From NCBI GenBank assembly GCA_024663395.1, contig JANFAH010000049.1:124001-188000 (forward strand): 64,000 nt of DNA. The letters run 5' to 3'. Below the pieces are notes generated by a model. It saw nothing but the letters and a program-made list of their open reading frames with translations, did no database searches and had not been told where the DNA came from. Both the position numbers and the translations under genes were made by a program. Origin of the DNA: Pisolithus tinctorius. Its lineage: Eukaryota > Basidiomycota > Agaricomycetes > Boletales > Pisolithaceae. Below, piece after piece: positions 9,640 to 21,000 of this stretch; position 1 is the stretch's first letter, and each line of letters starts with the position of its first letter.

Positions 9640-12465
9640 ATCAAAGTTTCTTAGCAGTCAAATGTTTTCCCAACCATGACTATGGGAGAGAGCAATGTAG
9701 GCATTGAACAGGGTAATTTTCCCTGTGGGCAGTGAAGTGATGTCAACAATGCAACACTTGATCATTTGCACCTGTGCATGGTAATCAGTGAAAGTGAACA
9801 CAGGGGTGATAGGCAGTTGGATCCATGTCACAGTACACTTGCTGCCAGAAGTCATTGTGATGGTGAACATTCTTGAAAGAGGTGTGATGGGCAGTACTCC
9901 CATCAGCAGACCAGGGAGAGACTCCACTTTAGTGTGCCTCATTTCCAAGAGGACAAAGGCAGGCACATACTGCAACACAATTTGATGTGATGCAGAAGGC
10001 TGCACACATTCTCTGGGGTTGAGGACAATGTCCACAATATGACCTCACACTCTGTTTGCCATGCCTAGGTTGGTTGAAATGTTAAAGGTGACCATCACCT
10101 CCATTCTGATGGCAAGCTTGATCTCATCAGACAGCCCAGAATGTTCCTGTCTGTTGTGTGTGCACCCTGTCTTTGGTTTAGTAGCCACAGCAAATTTTTT
10201 GGGCAATGACAGAGGACACCCAGCTATGGAATCCCAAGCATGGCAAATGACAAGATAGGACCTGTGGTCCCCTGAATGAGATTGAGCACACAATGAATTC
10301 CAACACATATGCACAGCATGCCACAGTGTGACCAGTACAGTGTTTCTCCATGGTGCCTGTGAGAAATCAGCTGCCAGACATCATGGGTCAGAGAGCACCA
10401 GCCCTTGAAGCATCAACAAGTGATGGTCTTTGCAGTTTCTGTGACACACATGATGCAACAGATCCATCCAACTAGCATCAGTTACCCACACTTGAGTCTT
10501 CAGTTATATGACAATGTCAAACTGTTCAAAGATCTGATGACCAATCAGCTGATTCTCTGTGTCCTTTGCAAGATTGCAAGGCCAGTATAGAGGAGCTGAT
10601 GTTTTTGCTGCCATGGGTAGAGATTGATGGAAATCTCTGACAAGGATGACATTCAACGTGCCAAATGGCTCCTCAGATGCAGAGCTTGTACAGGCAGACC
10701 TTGCATGACAGATGATGTTTGAAAGTTTGGCAAGGAACTCCCAGGAAACCATGGAGATTTCATCAATAATCAGATAGTGTTTGTCTTGCCAATACAACTC
10801 CAAGGCCTTCAGAGTCTGTGCTGATTGTTTCCTGCCATTGAGTGGGACCATGCCTGAGAAGATGAAGACATGATCAGCAGAGAGTAGAATAGTGCAGACA
10901 AAAACACAACAAACCTATGAAGTGTAATGTCTTGCCATTGATGACTGATGCCACAATGCCTGTGTAGGCAGCCTTAACAAGCATCCCCACCACCCATCAT
11001 TGCATGAAGTTCTCAGTGATGGTCTGAATTGTTTTTGATTTACCAACCCCCCCTCTCCAGGAATGACCATATGCAGTTGATCCAGATTGTGTCCCATCAA
11101 GAATTGTTCCAAGTGCCAGTCTATGATATCATATGCATGATGTTGGTCATGTAATAGATCATCAGGGTCAGTGGGCTGCAGTGCCATTGATTCCTCAATG
11201 AGTTGCACAAGCAAGTGCCACCACTATCACCAAGGAGTGTACCATTGTTGGCATCCACACTGCCAACATCTCTCTGAGGATCAGATAGCAAAGTGAGCAG
11301 TGTCCCCCCAGATTTGGCTACCATCACCTCCATCTCCTTTTGCCACAGAATGAGGAGCTTGTGGTCATGCACAGTAGAAATATGAAATGAGGTGGAATGT
11401 TCACAAGAGAGAGATGCATTGATAGAGAAGACCCCTTGGCAAGTGCTGATGTTGATTGCCTCCTTTGCATGCTTCTGTTCCTGAGCAGATGTCTGTTCTC
11501 TCTGGAAGTTGTTGAGGTCATCCTCTGTCAGTGTAAGGCTCTCATGAGCATCCAATTTGCCAAAGCAGCCCAACTCATCTGGCAGTTGAGCATCTTGGAA
11601 GCTTTGTGAACTTTGCCCTGCCCTGTGATCAGAGGGGGAGGATTTGCATGTGGTCTTGGACTCATAATAGTATTGTATCCCTGCAACAACATGTCTGTGC
11701 CAAGGTTCCATTTTGTCCTTGAAATCCTCAAATGCATCAGACCATGATGCCACCTTGCTCTTGAGGTCAGAGGCCCAACACCATGGCTTTAACAATGCCA
11801 ATACACATGTGAGAAAGTAATCATGAATGCTGCTGTCATCAGCATGGGGAAACCAGGGTCCTATCAGGTGAGGTAATGTGTTGTGTTCACTGGCATGACA
11901 GATGCGATGGTGTGAGTTGCACCTCAGGTGCTCCACTGAATAGTACAATTGCAGATGTGCAGGCTGCCCACATTTGGGCACAGAAGGTGTGTGTGTGTGG
12001 GGGGGGGCAGGCCTGAGAAGGTGTATATTGTTCCTCCCATGTATCCATTATGAATGCCAAATGACAGATGTCCTCTAATTCTGGTCTGTGAAAGACAGTC
12101 TTGCAACTGCGAGCAAGGAAACAAAAACCCTGCAGGGGTTGAGCTGAGGGTAATGATGTCATTATTGTCAGTAGAGTCATCAGCAGTCCTATCAATGTTT
12201 TGTCCAACTCTATGAAAGTGGTCAGGAGGGTGCTCAACATCAAATGGGTCAATGAACTTACCCACCAGAGGTCATGGTGTGAAGCTCAGGAAACATCATT
12301 TTGACAGAGGAGAATAGTGCACTGGAGTACAAGGCAGCATAGTTATGTGATGTGAAGTTATCACTGAAGCCCATGAGATATGACATCACCTGTGGACCAG
12401 ACAACTCCATCTTGTGATTGATTATGTTGATGCAGCAGTACAGTAGCAAGCAGTTCCACTCTCAC
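9640..12465 (-). pseudogene. PIF1-like DNA helicase remnant (Helitron-type or related repeat family)
   Basis: Fragments of one helicase lie in order on the minus strand. An N-terminal conserved block (LSGPQVMSYLMGFSDNFTSH) is at about 12400. A mid block (LPHLIGPWFPHADDSS, LKPWCWASDLKSK) is at 11870-11740. Walker A is at about 11055, where GEGG and VGKSKT are separated by a one-base slip in a G run. Walker B (YLIIDEISMVS) is at about 10770, with DFHQSLP nearby. The C-terminal block (NPRECVQPS, PLSRMFTIT, FNAYIALSHSHG) is at 10025-9670. Several frameshifts and stops break the frame, CpG is almost absent, and the N-terminus is cut off by El-E's LTR. No Rep/HUH domain or Helitron end is visible, so assignment to Helitrons is only a possibility. 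Confidence 0.75.
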
Positions 12466-13172
12466 TGTCATGACCATGCATTTATCCTAAGTCCCCACTC
12501 ACTCCATGCCCTACTCCACCAGTCTTTTCACTCACTCTGCACCAACTCTGCCTGCCCTCTGTCACTTATGAACCTTCTCTGGCCTGACTACTTTCAGACT
12601 TGGTACCAGCCACCATTGGACTGCATGGACTGTCCTCTAAGAGGTCATGTGACCTCCCTTCAGACTTCCCCTTGACAACACACAGTCAGGTACTCTGCAG
12701 CATGTGCACCTCATGGTTTGGTGCCTAGACTATTCCTTTGTGGTTTGTTCTGTGTTACCTGTCATATGTTCTCCACCTTCCCTTCATTTGTCATCCAGGA
12801 AGTTTTACTTGAAAATTTATGAGTCTCCATATATCAGTTCTGATTCCAGTTACTGTACCTCCATAGTAGTATAAAAGCATGTACAGTACTCTGCTGTTCT
12901 TCAGTATGAATATCAACTAAGTTCCTACTCCTTCTCTCTCCATCTTCTATCTGGTCTCTACCTCTGAAATATGAGGGCTGAGATTGTGCAAGGGGGTAGT
13001 GCACAAGCTAAACCTGATGCCCTCACTCTGCTCTGCCTCTGCCTTGGTGGACTTCATCCCTGCCAATCCTCCACTGGTTGGAGTTCTGTTTACCTGTGTT
13101 GGACTTGCTTCCACACCTCTCCCCAGACCCTGTCTGGCATTGGAGTTGGTTGGAGTAGGCCTGGACTTGACA
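12466..13172 (+). repeat. LTR-A, 5' LTR of El-E, followed by its primer-binding site
   Basis: The LTR runs from TGTCATGACC to GGACTTGACA (707 bp). The start motif AGTATGAATAT is at 12903-12913. The primer-binding site ATATTTGTACT is at 13175-13185. Both differ from a perfect complement only at one CpG, which has decayed differently in each (AGTACGAATAT / ATATTCGTACT is the implied ancestor and is what El-A's LTR still has). The LTR interrupts the helicase remnant. Confidence 0.88.
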
Positions 13173-14120
13173 GTATATTTGTACTCACACTTGTACAATC
13201 TCATTTCCTGTCTTCTGAAAAACTTGTGCCATTATGAGAACTTGAGCTCAATCCCAAAGAGAGGTCACTGACAACCTTGCTGCAGTGCTGGCTAATCTGT
13301 GTCACCTCCCTTCCATTGTTGAACAGTTCCAATCCTTTTCTGCTTGATGCTGCTCTCATGCTGAAGGTGAAAGTGTTTTGCAAGCTGGTCACTCTGACCT
13401 CCACCCAAATATCTTCCACACTCCATCACCTTGTAACTGAGATAATGGACCTGACCCTGACCCTGATGATCCTGATGGTGGTCCTGATGGTGGGGGCAGT
13501 GGTGATGGGGATATCCCTGAAGACCTGGCTGAGCTGCCAGAAGACCCCCTTGTCACTCTTGCTAGAGCTGTTCATGCACTTGTGTGGTCTAGTTCACACA
13601 CTGGGGACTTCTCTCCAAAAACCAAAGTCCATGGGCCCAACACCTTTGACAGCTCTGACCCTAAGAAACTCTGTGAGTTCCTTGTTCAATGCAAGTTGAA
13701 CTTCCAACACTGCCCCTGCACATTCTGCTCTGACAGGGTGAAGGTTACCTTCACTCAGTCCTATCCTAACAGTATGGCTCTGGCTTGGTTTGAGCTGGAC
13801 CTACTAAACCCTGAGGATTATGACTGTCTGCTTTGGATGGACAACCACTGTGAGTTCTTGCACAAGCTCACAACTAATTTTGGTCTGCATGATGCCATAG
13901 CTGATGCCATCCAGCAACCTGAAAACCTCACTATGAAAGACAGCTCTTGGATCACCAAGTATGTCATGGAGTTCAATCATTGGGCTTCACAGGTCAAGGA
14001 CTATGCTGTCAGTGCACTCTGCCACCACTTCTACAGTGGACTTCCAGACTGCATCAAAGATGAGATCACTTGCATCAGTAAACCCTCTACCCTTGCACAA
14101 CTCTGTGAACTTGCCCAGAC
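13173..14120 (+). pseudogene. gag: El-E gag, N-terminal part (decayed)
   Basis: The longest open part is 13582-14120, reading FSPKTKVHGPNTFDSSDPKK, then MALAWFELDLLNPEDYD, then GLPDCIKDEITCISKP. This is the Gag core, closely similar to El-F Gag. Upstream the same frame has stops but keeps the Asp/Pro-rich N-terminal tract (about 13440-13530). The frame breaks off after CELAQT where LTR-H inserted (duplication cagac at 14116-14120 and 24539-24543). The remaining C-terminus with the zinc knuckle is at 24539-24921. Confidence 0.82.
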
Positions 14121-14527
14121 TGTCATATCCATGACTCTTGGACTCAATCCCAGTCCAGTCCAGACCCCTAGCCCCTATCTCCGGTCAAGTCTGGTCCTAG
14201 TCCAGCCTAGAAAACCCAACTCTGGCCTGAATAACTCAAGTCCAGTGTTTTACCCCTATCTCTGGTCCACTGCAGTCCTCCCAGGTCCATGTCTGGGTCA
14301 CCTGGACATAACTCTGGTCTGTTTTCCTTACTACATTTAGTCTGGTCCTTTTGTCTGACTCTGCTTACTGTACAAATCCTGTGTCTGACTCTGGTTATGC
14401 TGGTCACCCAGACTTTGGCTATTAGCCTCAGCACAGCCACTGTGGCTGTCCTCACCTTGCTAATCATCTCACTGATAGCTTATTAACAAGTCTGGCTGTA
14501 TGTTCATTACCCTGGACCAGCCTTGTG

Positions 14528-15262
14528 TGTCATGACCATGTGTTCATCCTGTGTCCTCACTAACTCCACACCCTTTTCTGCCAGTCATTCACTCACTCCA
14601 CACCAACTCTGCCCACCTTCTATCATTTATGAACCAACTCCACTCTGACTGCTGTTGGACTTGTACTGCTCTTCAACTGGACCATGCAGACCACTCTCTG
14701 CAGAGTCATGTGACTACCCTTCAGACTTCTCCCTGACAGCATGCAGTCAGGTACTCCACAGCATGCACACTGCATGGTCCAGTGCCTGGACTGTTTCCTT
14801 TTTGGGATGTTCAGTGTTACCCATTCATATGTCCTCCATCTACCCTTCATTCATTGTCTAGGATGTTTTACTTGAAAATTTATGAGTCTCTATATGTCAG
14901 TTCTGATTCCAGTTACTGTACCTCCATAGTGGTATAAAAGCATGTATTGTACTCTGCTGTTCTTCAGTATGAATATCAACTTAGTTCCTACTCCCTCTGT
15001 CTCCATCTCCTGCCTGTCAGAGTTACCTCCAACTTTCTGTCTGTACTCTCCCTCTGAAATATGAGGGCTGAGATCATGCAAGGGGATAGCACACAAGCTA
15101 AACCCAATGCCCTCACTCTGCTCTGCCTTCATCTCAGTGGGCTTCATTCCTGCCAACACTCTGCCAGTTGGAGTTCTGCTTTCTTGTGTCAGACTTGCTT
15201 CCAAACCCTTCTCCAGACCTTGTCTAGTGTCAGAGTTGGTCAGAGTAGGCCCAGACTTGACA
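14528..15262 (+). repeat. Solo LTR-A in LTR-H copy 1
   Basis: TGTCATGACC...GACTTGACA (735 bp) with a perfect 5-bp target duplication ttgtg at 14523-14527 and 15263-15267. The uninterrupted LTR-H copy 2 reads straight through this site. CpG is mostly decayed. Confidence 0.92.
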
Positions 15263-15408
15263 TTGTGTATTTAACCCCTGTACATACTTCATAGCACCTC
15301 AGTCAGAATATCAATTTAGTATTACCCTCAACTCCATACTACACCCTGAGTCTACTCTATAGCTAAGGCCAAGCCTTAAGCTATCCCTGGTGTCAAGTCC
15401 AGGCCTAC

Positions 15409-16596
15409 TGTCATAGTCGTGCCTCGACTCCGGCCAGACTTGGCCTCGCACTCACTCAGTCCAGCCTCGGCCTTGCCAATCCCGTATCTCCAGTTGGTCT
15501 AGCGCAGTGTGAGGAATCCACATTCCCTGGACGCATAAGCCCCTATCGTTAACCGTTCCATGACTACTGTTATGTCCGCTCCCCTCTCGCGTTCACCATT
15601 GTTCATGCGCTACCTTCCCACGCCCTCGCTCCCTCTCGTGCAATGCTATACCCGCGGCTGCTGTGCTCCGGTTGTTGTTTTTCCTTGGACTCTTTCTCTT
15701 ATCACGGTCTCTGTTCCTTTAGTGCTTGTAGTGTACCCTTGGCCTCTGTTTGGCCTGTCTTCTGTGTATGCGCTGTTGCGCGGCTTTCCTTTACTGTACC
15801 CTGTCTTACTTAGGTTCCGGGTTTGCCCAGACTATAAAACCCTGTACTTAGGTACAGAATGATACCTTTTGGCACTCGGAAGGTCACCAGGAGTTTCTTT
15901 TCCACTTTGTCTACACCGCACATCTCGCATTCCGCCGCGCATGAACTACATATACCGCTCGCACCACTCGCATCGCCAGTACTACTCCGTGGACCACGCC
16001 ACGCACGTCACGAAACACTACCGCTACAAAGCGCCGGGTCTCACCTTCTAGACTCGACAGTCCAGAATCCCTTGGGACGAGCAATTTGTTCCCTTCATTT
16101 TTTTTTTATTGTTGTTATCTAAGCCATCTAGCTCGTATTATACAGCTACTTGGACTTTTCCTACAGCGGTAGACACTGCTTTGCAGTGTCTGTCATTTCG
16201 GTTAAGTCCTGTCCCCGGTCCTGTCCCTGGTCCACCTGTCCCGGTCTCCATTACCTTAGTCATACGTTAGTAATCCTTGTCTTACCAATCCTCTTAGCAA
16301 TCCTTGCAAGACCGGCATTACCGGTCTCCGTACTATAGTTACTTCTACTATATAAACTCGTAGATACTCGGCCTGTAGACCTCAGTCTGAAATCAACTAA
16401 GTTAACCCTGATAACTCCGTCTCAGCCTCGGACTCGGACTGAGACCCACACAAGGGAATAGCACTGTACTCTCAGTCGCTAAGTCCAAACAGTCCAAACT
16501 TCTGTACCCTCGTCTCCCCTCTTGATCCCAACCCCTCGGCCTCGCGCCTCCCTTGGTCTCCAGTCTGGCCTCAACCTGGAAACCCCGTACTTGACA
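15409..16596 (+). repeat. LTR-D, 5' LTR of El-D, interrupted by LTR-N
   Basis: TGTCATAGTC...CGTACTTGACA. Removing LTR-N and its 4-bp duplication leaves exactly 526 bp, the length of the 3' LTR. TATATAAA is at 16349-16356. The start motif AGTCTGAAAT is at 16384-16393. The hairpin arms TAGC and GCTA are at 16459-16462 and 16478-16481. Confidence 0.95.
15508..16165 (+). repeat. LTR-N copy 1, solo LTR inside El-D's 5' LTR
   Basis: TGTGAGGAAT...TTTTCCTACA (658 bp). It is flanked by gcag (left) and gcgg (right), a 4-bp duplication with one CpG transition. It has its own TATA box (ACTATAAAAC, 15831-15840). It is unrelated to the other LTRs here. A second copy at 59545-60199 has the same ends. It is the innermost layer of a five-deep nest. 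Confidence 0.88.
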
Positions 16597-16598
16597 GT

Positions 16599-16608
16599 AT
16601 TTCAGACT
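16599..16608 (+). promoter_or_regulatory. El-D primer-binding site (self-priming type)
   Basis: ATTTCAGACT, 2 nt after the LTR, is exactly complementary to AGTCTGAAAT at 16384-16393, about 35 nt downstream of the LTR TATA box. This is the arrangement by which Tf1 primes its own minus-strand DNA from the RNA 5' end. Confidence 0.75.
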
Positions 16609-16634
16609 CGCCACTTGTGTGGGTCTAAACCATC

Positions 16635-18011
16635 ATGGCAACCAAGACTTGTTTTCAACCTCCCCGTGGCCGTTCTGCCACCAATCCCGACTCTGCCTCA
16701 GCCAGTGGGGCTCGCCACGAAACAGCTCTAGCTGCGTTGGGCACCACTAGGCGCTCCCCAGACCCTGTCAGTCCTTTCAGGGGCTTTTCAGCCCGGACAT
16801 CCAATACCCCCACTCCACGTCGTCCCACTGCTCCCATCCCCAAGGGTGACCCCGGCGATGATGGGCCGGGCGACGATGATGACAACAACCCAGACAATGA
16901 TGACCCCAGTGATAATGGTCCTGGTGATGATAATCCAGAAGATAATGATCCGGAGGACGATCCAGACCTCCCAGATCCGGACACCGAGCCCACCATTACG
17001 GTCTTAGACAACCTCGCATCGGCCATCAAACTGTTGGCTCATAATGCTCGCACTAGCCCTGAGTCCTCAAGCAGGACCAAGCTGCACGAGCCCGACACTT
17101 TCAATGGCACAGATCCCAAGAAGCTCCGCATGTTCTTTATCCAGTGCGAGCTCAACTTCCAAGACCGACCCCGGGCTTTTAGGACCGACTGCACCAAGGT
17201 CATCTTCGCCCAGTCGTACCTCAAAGGCATGGCCCTTGAGTGGTTCGAGCCAGACTTGCTCGGGCTCGACGACCCCGATGACCGGCCTCTCTGGATGGAC
17301 TCCTGGAGGGAGTTTGTCCTAGAATTGCAAACCACCTTCGGCCCTCACGACCCGGTTGCTGATGCCGAGAGCCAACTCAACCACTTGCACATGAAGGAAA
17401 GTCAGTGCATTAATAAATACATAGTCGACTTCAATCAGCTTGCCTCGCAAGTCCAAGGCTACGGTGATGGTGCGCTGCGCCACCACTTCTATTCTGGCCT
17501 CCCAGACCGAATCAAGGATGAGGTCTGTCAAGTTGGCAAACCCCGGACACTTCATGAGCTCCACCACCTCGCCCAAGAAATAGATGTGCGCTATTGGGAG
17601 CGCAAGGAAGAAGTCCAGTGGGCGAGCAAGCACCAAGGCTCGTCTAACTCTAGTAACAATAAGTCTGGCGGCTCTGGCAACAATAACCAGTCCAAGACTG
17701 GTCAAGATAAATCCAAGACCAGCAACAACAATAATAACTCTGGTTCTTCCCCTAAGCCGGCTTCATCAAAGCTGGGTAATAACAGCAATTCATCTAAGCC
17801 TGAGCCTAGCAAACTCGGCAAAGATGGAAAGCTTACCCCGGAAGAATGCAAGCGTCGCATAGACGGAAACCTCTGCATGTTCTGCGGAGGGTCTGGTCAC
17901 TTCGCTGACAAATGCCCCAAGAAGACCAGAAAGGCCAAGGCTCGTGCTGTGGCTACCACTGAGGCCGCACCGGCCTCAGGCTCGGGTACTACCCCCGAGA
18001 CAAAAAAATAG
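16635..18011 (+). CDS. gag: El-D gag, intact
   Basis: This 458-residue Gag (MATKTCFQPPRGRS) forms the virus-like particle and binds the element RNA. It has a Pro/Ser N-terminus and a strongly acidic Asp/Asn tract (about residues 73-120). The Gag core runs from KLHEPDTFNGTDPKKLRMFF to LPDRIKDEVCQVGKP (about 148-305). An Asn/Ser/Lys-rich linker and one CCHC knuckle, CMFCGGSGHFADKC (about 416-429), follow. The ATG is the first after the primer-binding site. The TAG stop at 18009-18011 directly follows the slippery heptamer, and the downstream hairpin would direct part of the ribosomes into pol. Confidence 0.96.
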   Translation: MATKTCFQPPRGRSATNPDSASASGARHETALAALGTTRRSPDPVSPFRGFSARTSNTPTPRRPTAPIPKGDPGDDGPGDDDDNNPDNDDPSDNGPGDDNPEDNDPEDDPDLPDPDTEPTITVLDNLASAIKLLAHNARTSPESSSRTKLHEPDTFNGTDPKKLRMFFIQCELNFQDRPRAFRTDCTKVIFAQSYLKGMALEWFEPDLLGLDDPDDRPLWMDSWREFVLELQTTFGPHDPVADAESQLNHLHMKESQCINKYIVDFNQLASQVQGYGDGALRHHFYSGLPDRIKDEVCQVGKPRTLHELHHLAQEIDVRYWERKEEVQWASKHQGSSNSSNNKSGGSGNNNQSKTGQDKSKTSNNNNNSGSSPKPASSKLGNNSNSSKPEPSKLGKDGKLTPEECKRRIDGNLCMFCGGSGHFADKCPKKTRKAKARAVATTEAAPASGSGTTPETKK

Positions 18012-18049
18012 GTAGCAGCTCCCAGGACTCTGCACAATCTGGGAGCTGC
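18002..18049 (+). promoter_or_regulatory. El-D -1 ribosomal frameshift signal
   Basis: The heptamer A_AAA_AAA (18002-18008) is in the gag frame and is followed at once by TAG. After a 6-nt spacer comes a perfect 10-bp hairpin, GCAGCTCCCA (18015-18024) and TGGGAGCTGC (18040-18049), with a 15-nt loop. The pol frame is -1 relative to gag and is open through the heptamer, and pol has no ATG near its start. Confidence 0.85.
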
Positions 18050-21000
18050 GTTGACTCCGGTTGTGCAAACTTGGAGGTTCGTCTCAACGCGTCCACTCTT
18101 TCCAGTCCGAACTCTTTGACCCTGTATGTCACTATAGAAAACCCAGAAATACCTTGGCTTCGTACTTTAGTGGACTCCGGTTCCACACATTGTTTCATAG
18201 ATAACCAGTTTGCTAATCAACACTCTTTTACCCCTTACTCGGTCTCACCAATCCGACTCTGGCTCTTCGATGGAATGTCCACTTTCACTATAACCCAAGC
18301 AGTAGATGTTAACATTCGCTTCGCGTCCGGCAATGTCACCCCAGTAACCCTGTTTTTAGCCCCATTGGATTCTGAGTGTAAGATAGTTCTCGGACATGAC
18401 TGGCTCACCCGCTACAATCCGTTGATTGATTGGGTATTGGGCAGTCTAACATTCCGGACTCCTGCACAAGGAATGCCAACCCCATCGACACCCCCTGTAA
18501 GCCTGGTCTCCACCGGCCTTCCTGACCCCGGTCCTTGTGACCAACCCAGCCTTGCGCCATCTGTACCGGTCTCTGACTCCCCGGCTCGCACCCCTCTGAA
18601 GGCCCCTCTTGTTTCCCTGATCAACGCAGCCGCCTTTGTGTGCGCCTGCAAACTAGAAGGGTCCGTCCAATTCCAACTTCAGCTCCACCCCTCGGACTCA
18701 GCTCAAGCCCGATCGGCCTCGGCATCTTCTCCTCCGGCCTTACCCAATGTACCGGAAGAGTACCATGACTTCGCTGATGTATTCAGCAAGGCCAAGGCCT
18801 CGGTACTCCCGCCACACTGGGAGTACGACCTAAAGATAGAGCTCAAAGAAGGAACAACCCCGCCTCTCAGCACAATCTACTCACTGTCCCTGGTTGAGCT
18901 CCAAGCTCTCCGGACATTCATCAACGAAAACCTCACTACCGGATTCATTCGGCCTACCTCCTCCCCCTATGCTGCACCAGTCCTCTTTGTCAAGAAGAAG
19001 GACAGCTCCCTCTGGCTCTGTGTAGATTTCTGCGGCCTCAACAAAATCACTAAGAAAGACCGCTACCCACTCCTGCTCATCTCCGACCTCTTGGATTCAC
19101 CGAGCCGAGCCAAGATCTATACTAAAGTTGACCTTCGGCATGCCTACCATCTCGTCCGGGTTGCCCCGGGCGATGAATGGAAGACCGCATTCTGGACTCG
19201 GTATGGATCCTACGAGTGGTTAGTGATGCCTTTCGGCCTCACCAATGCCCCAGCCACCTTCCAGTGCTTCATCAACACTATCTTCGCAGATATGTTAGAT
19301 GTCTGCGTGGTCATCTATTTAGATGACATCCTAATCTACTCTGGAGATAAGGAGTCTCATAAGCAGCATGTCCAAGAGGTCCTCCACCGGCTTCAGCTTC
19401 ATGGTCTTTATGCGAAGCCGGAGAAATGTGAGTTCCACTCAGACTCAGTCGAATACCTCGGATTCCACCTCTCCCCTGCTGGCCTCACGATGTCCAAGGA
19501 AAAGGTCCAGACCATCTGCGATTGGCCTGAGCCTCGCAAGGTCAAAGACATTCAATCTTTCCTCGGCTTCGCCAATTTCTACCGCCAGTTCATTTTCAAT
19601 TACTCGGACATCGTTGTACCACTGACTCGGCTTACCCGCAAAGGGGCTCCTTGGAACTTCTCTGAGGAGTGCCGTCGGTCATTCAATAACCTCAAGGCCA
19701 CCTTCACCACTGTGCCGGTCTTAACTCATTTCATCCCCGGGGTCCCCATTACTGTCAAGACCGATGCATCGGACTATGCCATCGCCGGCATCCTCTCTAT
19801 CACCTGCAGCGATGGCCAAATACATCTGGTCGCTTTCTACTCCCGGACTCTGACGGCCCTGGAGTTGAATTATGATACCCACGATAAGGAACTGCTTGCA
19901 ATCTTTGAAGCATTCTGGACCTGGCGCCATTACCTTGAGGGCTCGGCCTCACCGGTCAACGTTGTAACCGACCACAAGAATCTCAAGTACTTCTCTACCT
20001 CCAAAGTACTCACCTGCCGCCAAGCTCGCTGGTCTGAATTCCTTTCACAATTTAATATGATCATCAGATTCAGGCCCAGTAAGCTCGGAGCTAAGCCCAA
20101 CGCCCTAACTAGACAATGGGACGTCTACCCCAAAGAGGGGGATAGCGGCTATGCCCGAGCGAACCTGCAAAACCTGAGACCGGTTTTCACCCAGGAGCAG
20201 CTAGCGGTCTCCCTTCGCGCAACTTACCTAGAGTACCTGGTCTTACAAGCAGTTGCCTTAATGGATGTTGAGAAACTTCATAATGATATCCTGACTGCAC
20301 TGCTGGACGACCCGGTCTCACAATTCCGCCTGTCCGACGTGTCTACTAGAGCTCATACGGTGTGAATATACCTGGCCCGGCCTCAGGACATTTGTCAAAG
20401 ACTATGTCTGCTCTTGCACAGCCTGTGCTCGGGCTAAGGTTCCCCACCATCGGCCTTACAGTCTCCTCAAGCAACTTCTGGTGCCGGAGAAACCATGGAA
20501 TTCCATCTCTATGGATTTCATTGAGCAACTTCCGGCCTCAACCGGCTTCATGGCCATCCTCATAGTAGTTGACCGGCTCTCCAAGCAGGCCATATTCTTC
20601 CCAACCCATGACACTATTACAGCCCCAGAACTTGCCAAGTTATTCCTACTCCATGTCTTTTTGAAGCACGGAGTGCCAGCCCATGTAACCTCAGACCGAG
20701 GCTCAGAGTTCGTCTCCCACTTCTTCCGGTCACTCGGTAAGGCCTTAGATATGCGCTTACATTTCACCTCGGGCTACCACCCCGAAGGTGATGGCCAGAC
20801 CGAAAGGACCAACCAGACCCTAGAACAATACCTCCGAGTGTACTGCAACTACCAGCAGGACAACTGGGCCGACCTACTACCTTTGGCTGAGTTCGCTTAT
20901 AATAATGCCCCTAGCGCTACTACCAGTGTTTCCCCTTTCTTCGCTAATAAGGGATACCACCCCAACATCTCGGTGTACCCGGAGTGCGACCTCACTTCCG

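Noticed and set aside
11985..12010. Short GT repeat and G run as a microsatellite or G-quadruplex
   Set aside because: It is only a few units long, inside the decayed helicase, with nothing to suggest function.
15859..16122. Open frames inside the LTR-N copies (also 59597-60208)
   Set aside because: They lie wholly inside a solo LTR with TG...CA ends, a TATA box and target duplications, and they differ between the two copies. They are chance frames.
16655..17029. Long minus-strand frames opposite gag (also 17319-17705, 7845-8279, 7148-7549, 27527-27955)
   Set aside because: They mirror the Asp/Asn-rich and core regions of Gag, have the low-complexity composition expected of complements, and are broken in sister copies. 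They are shadows of gag.
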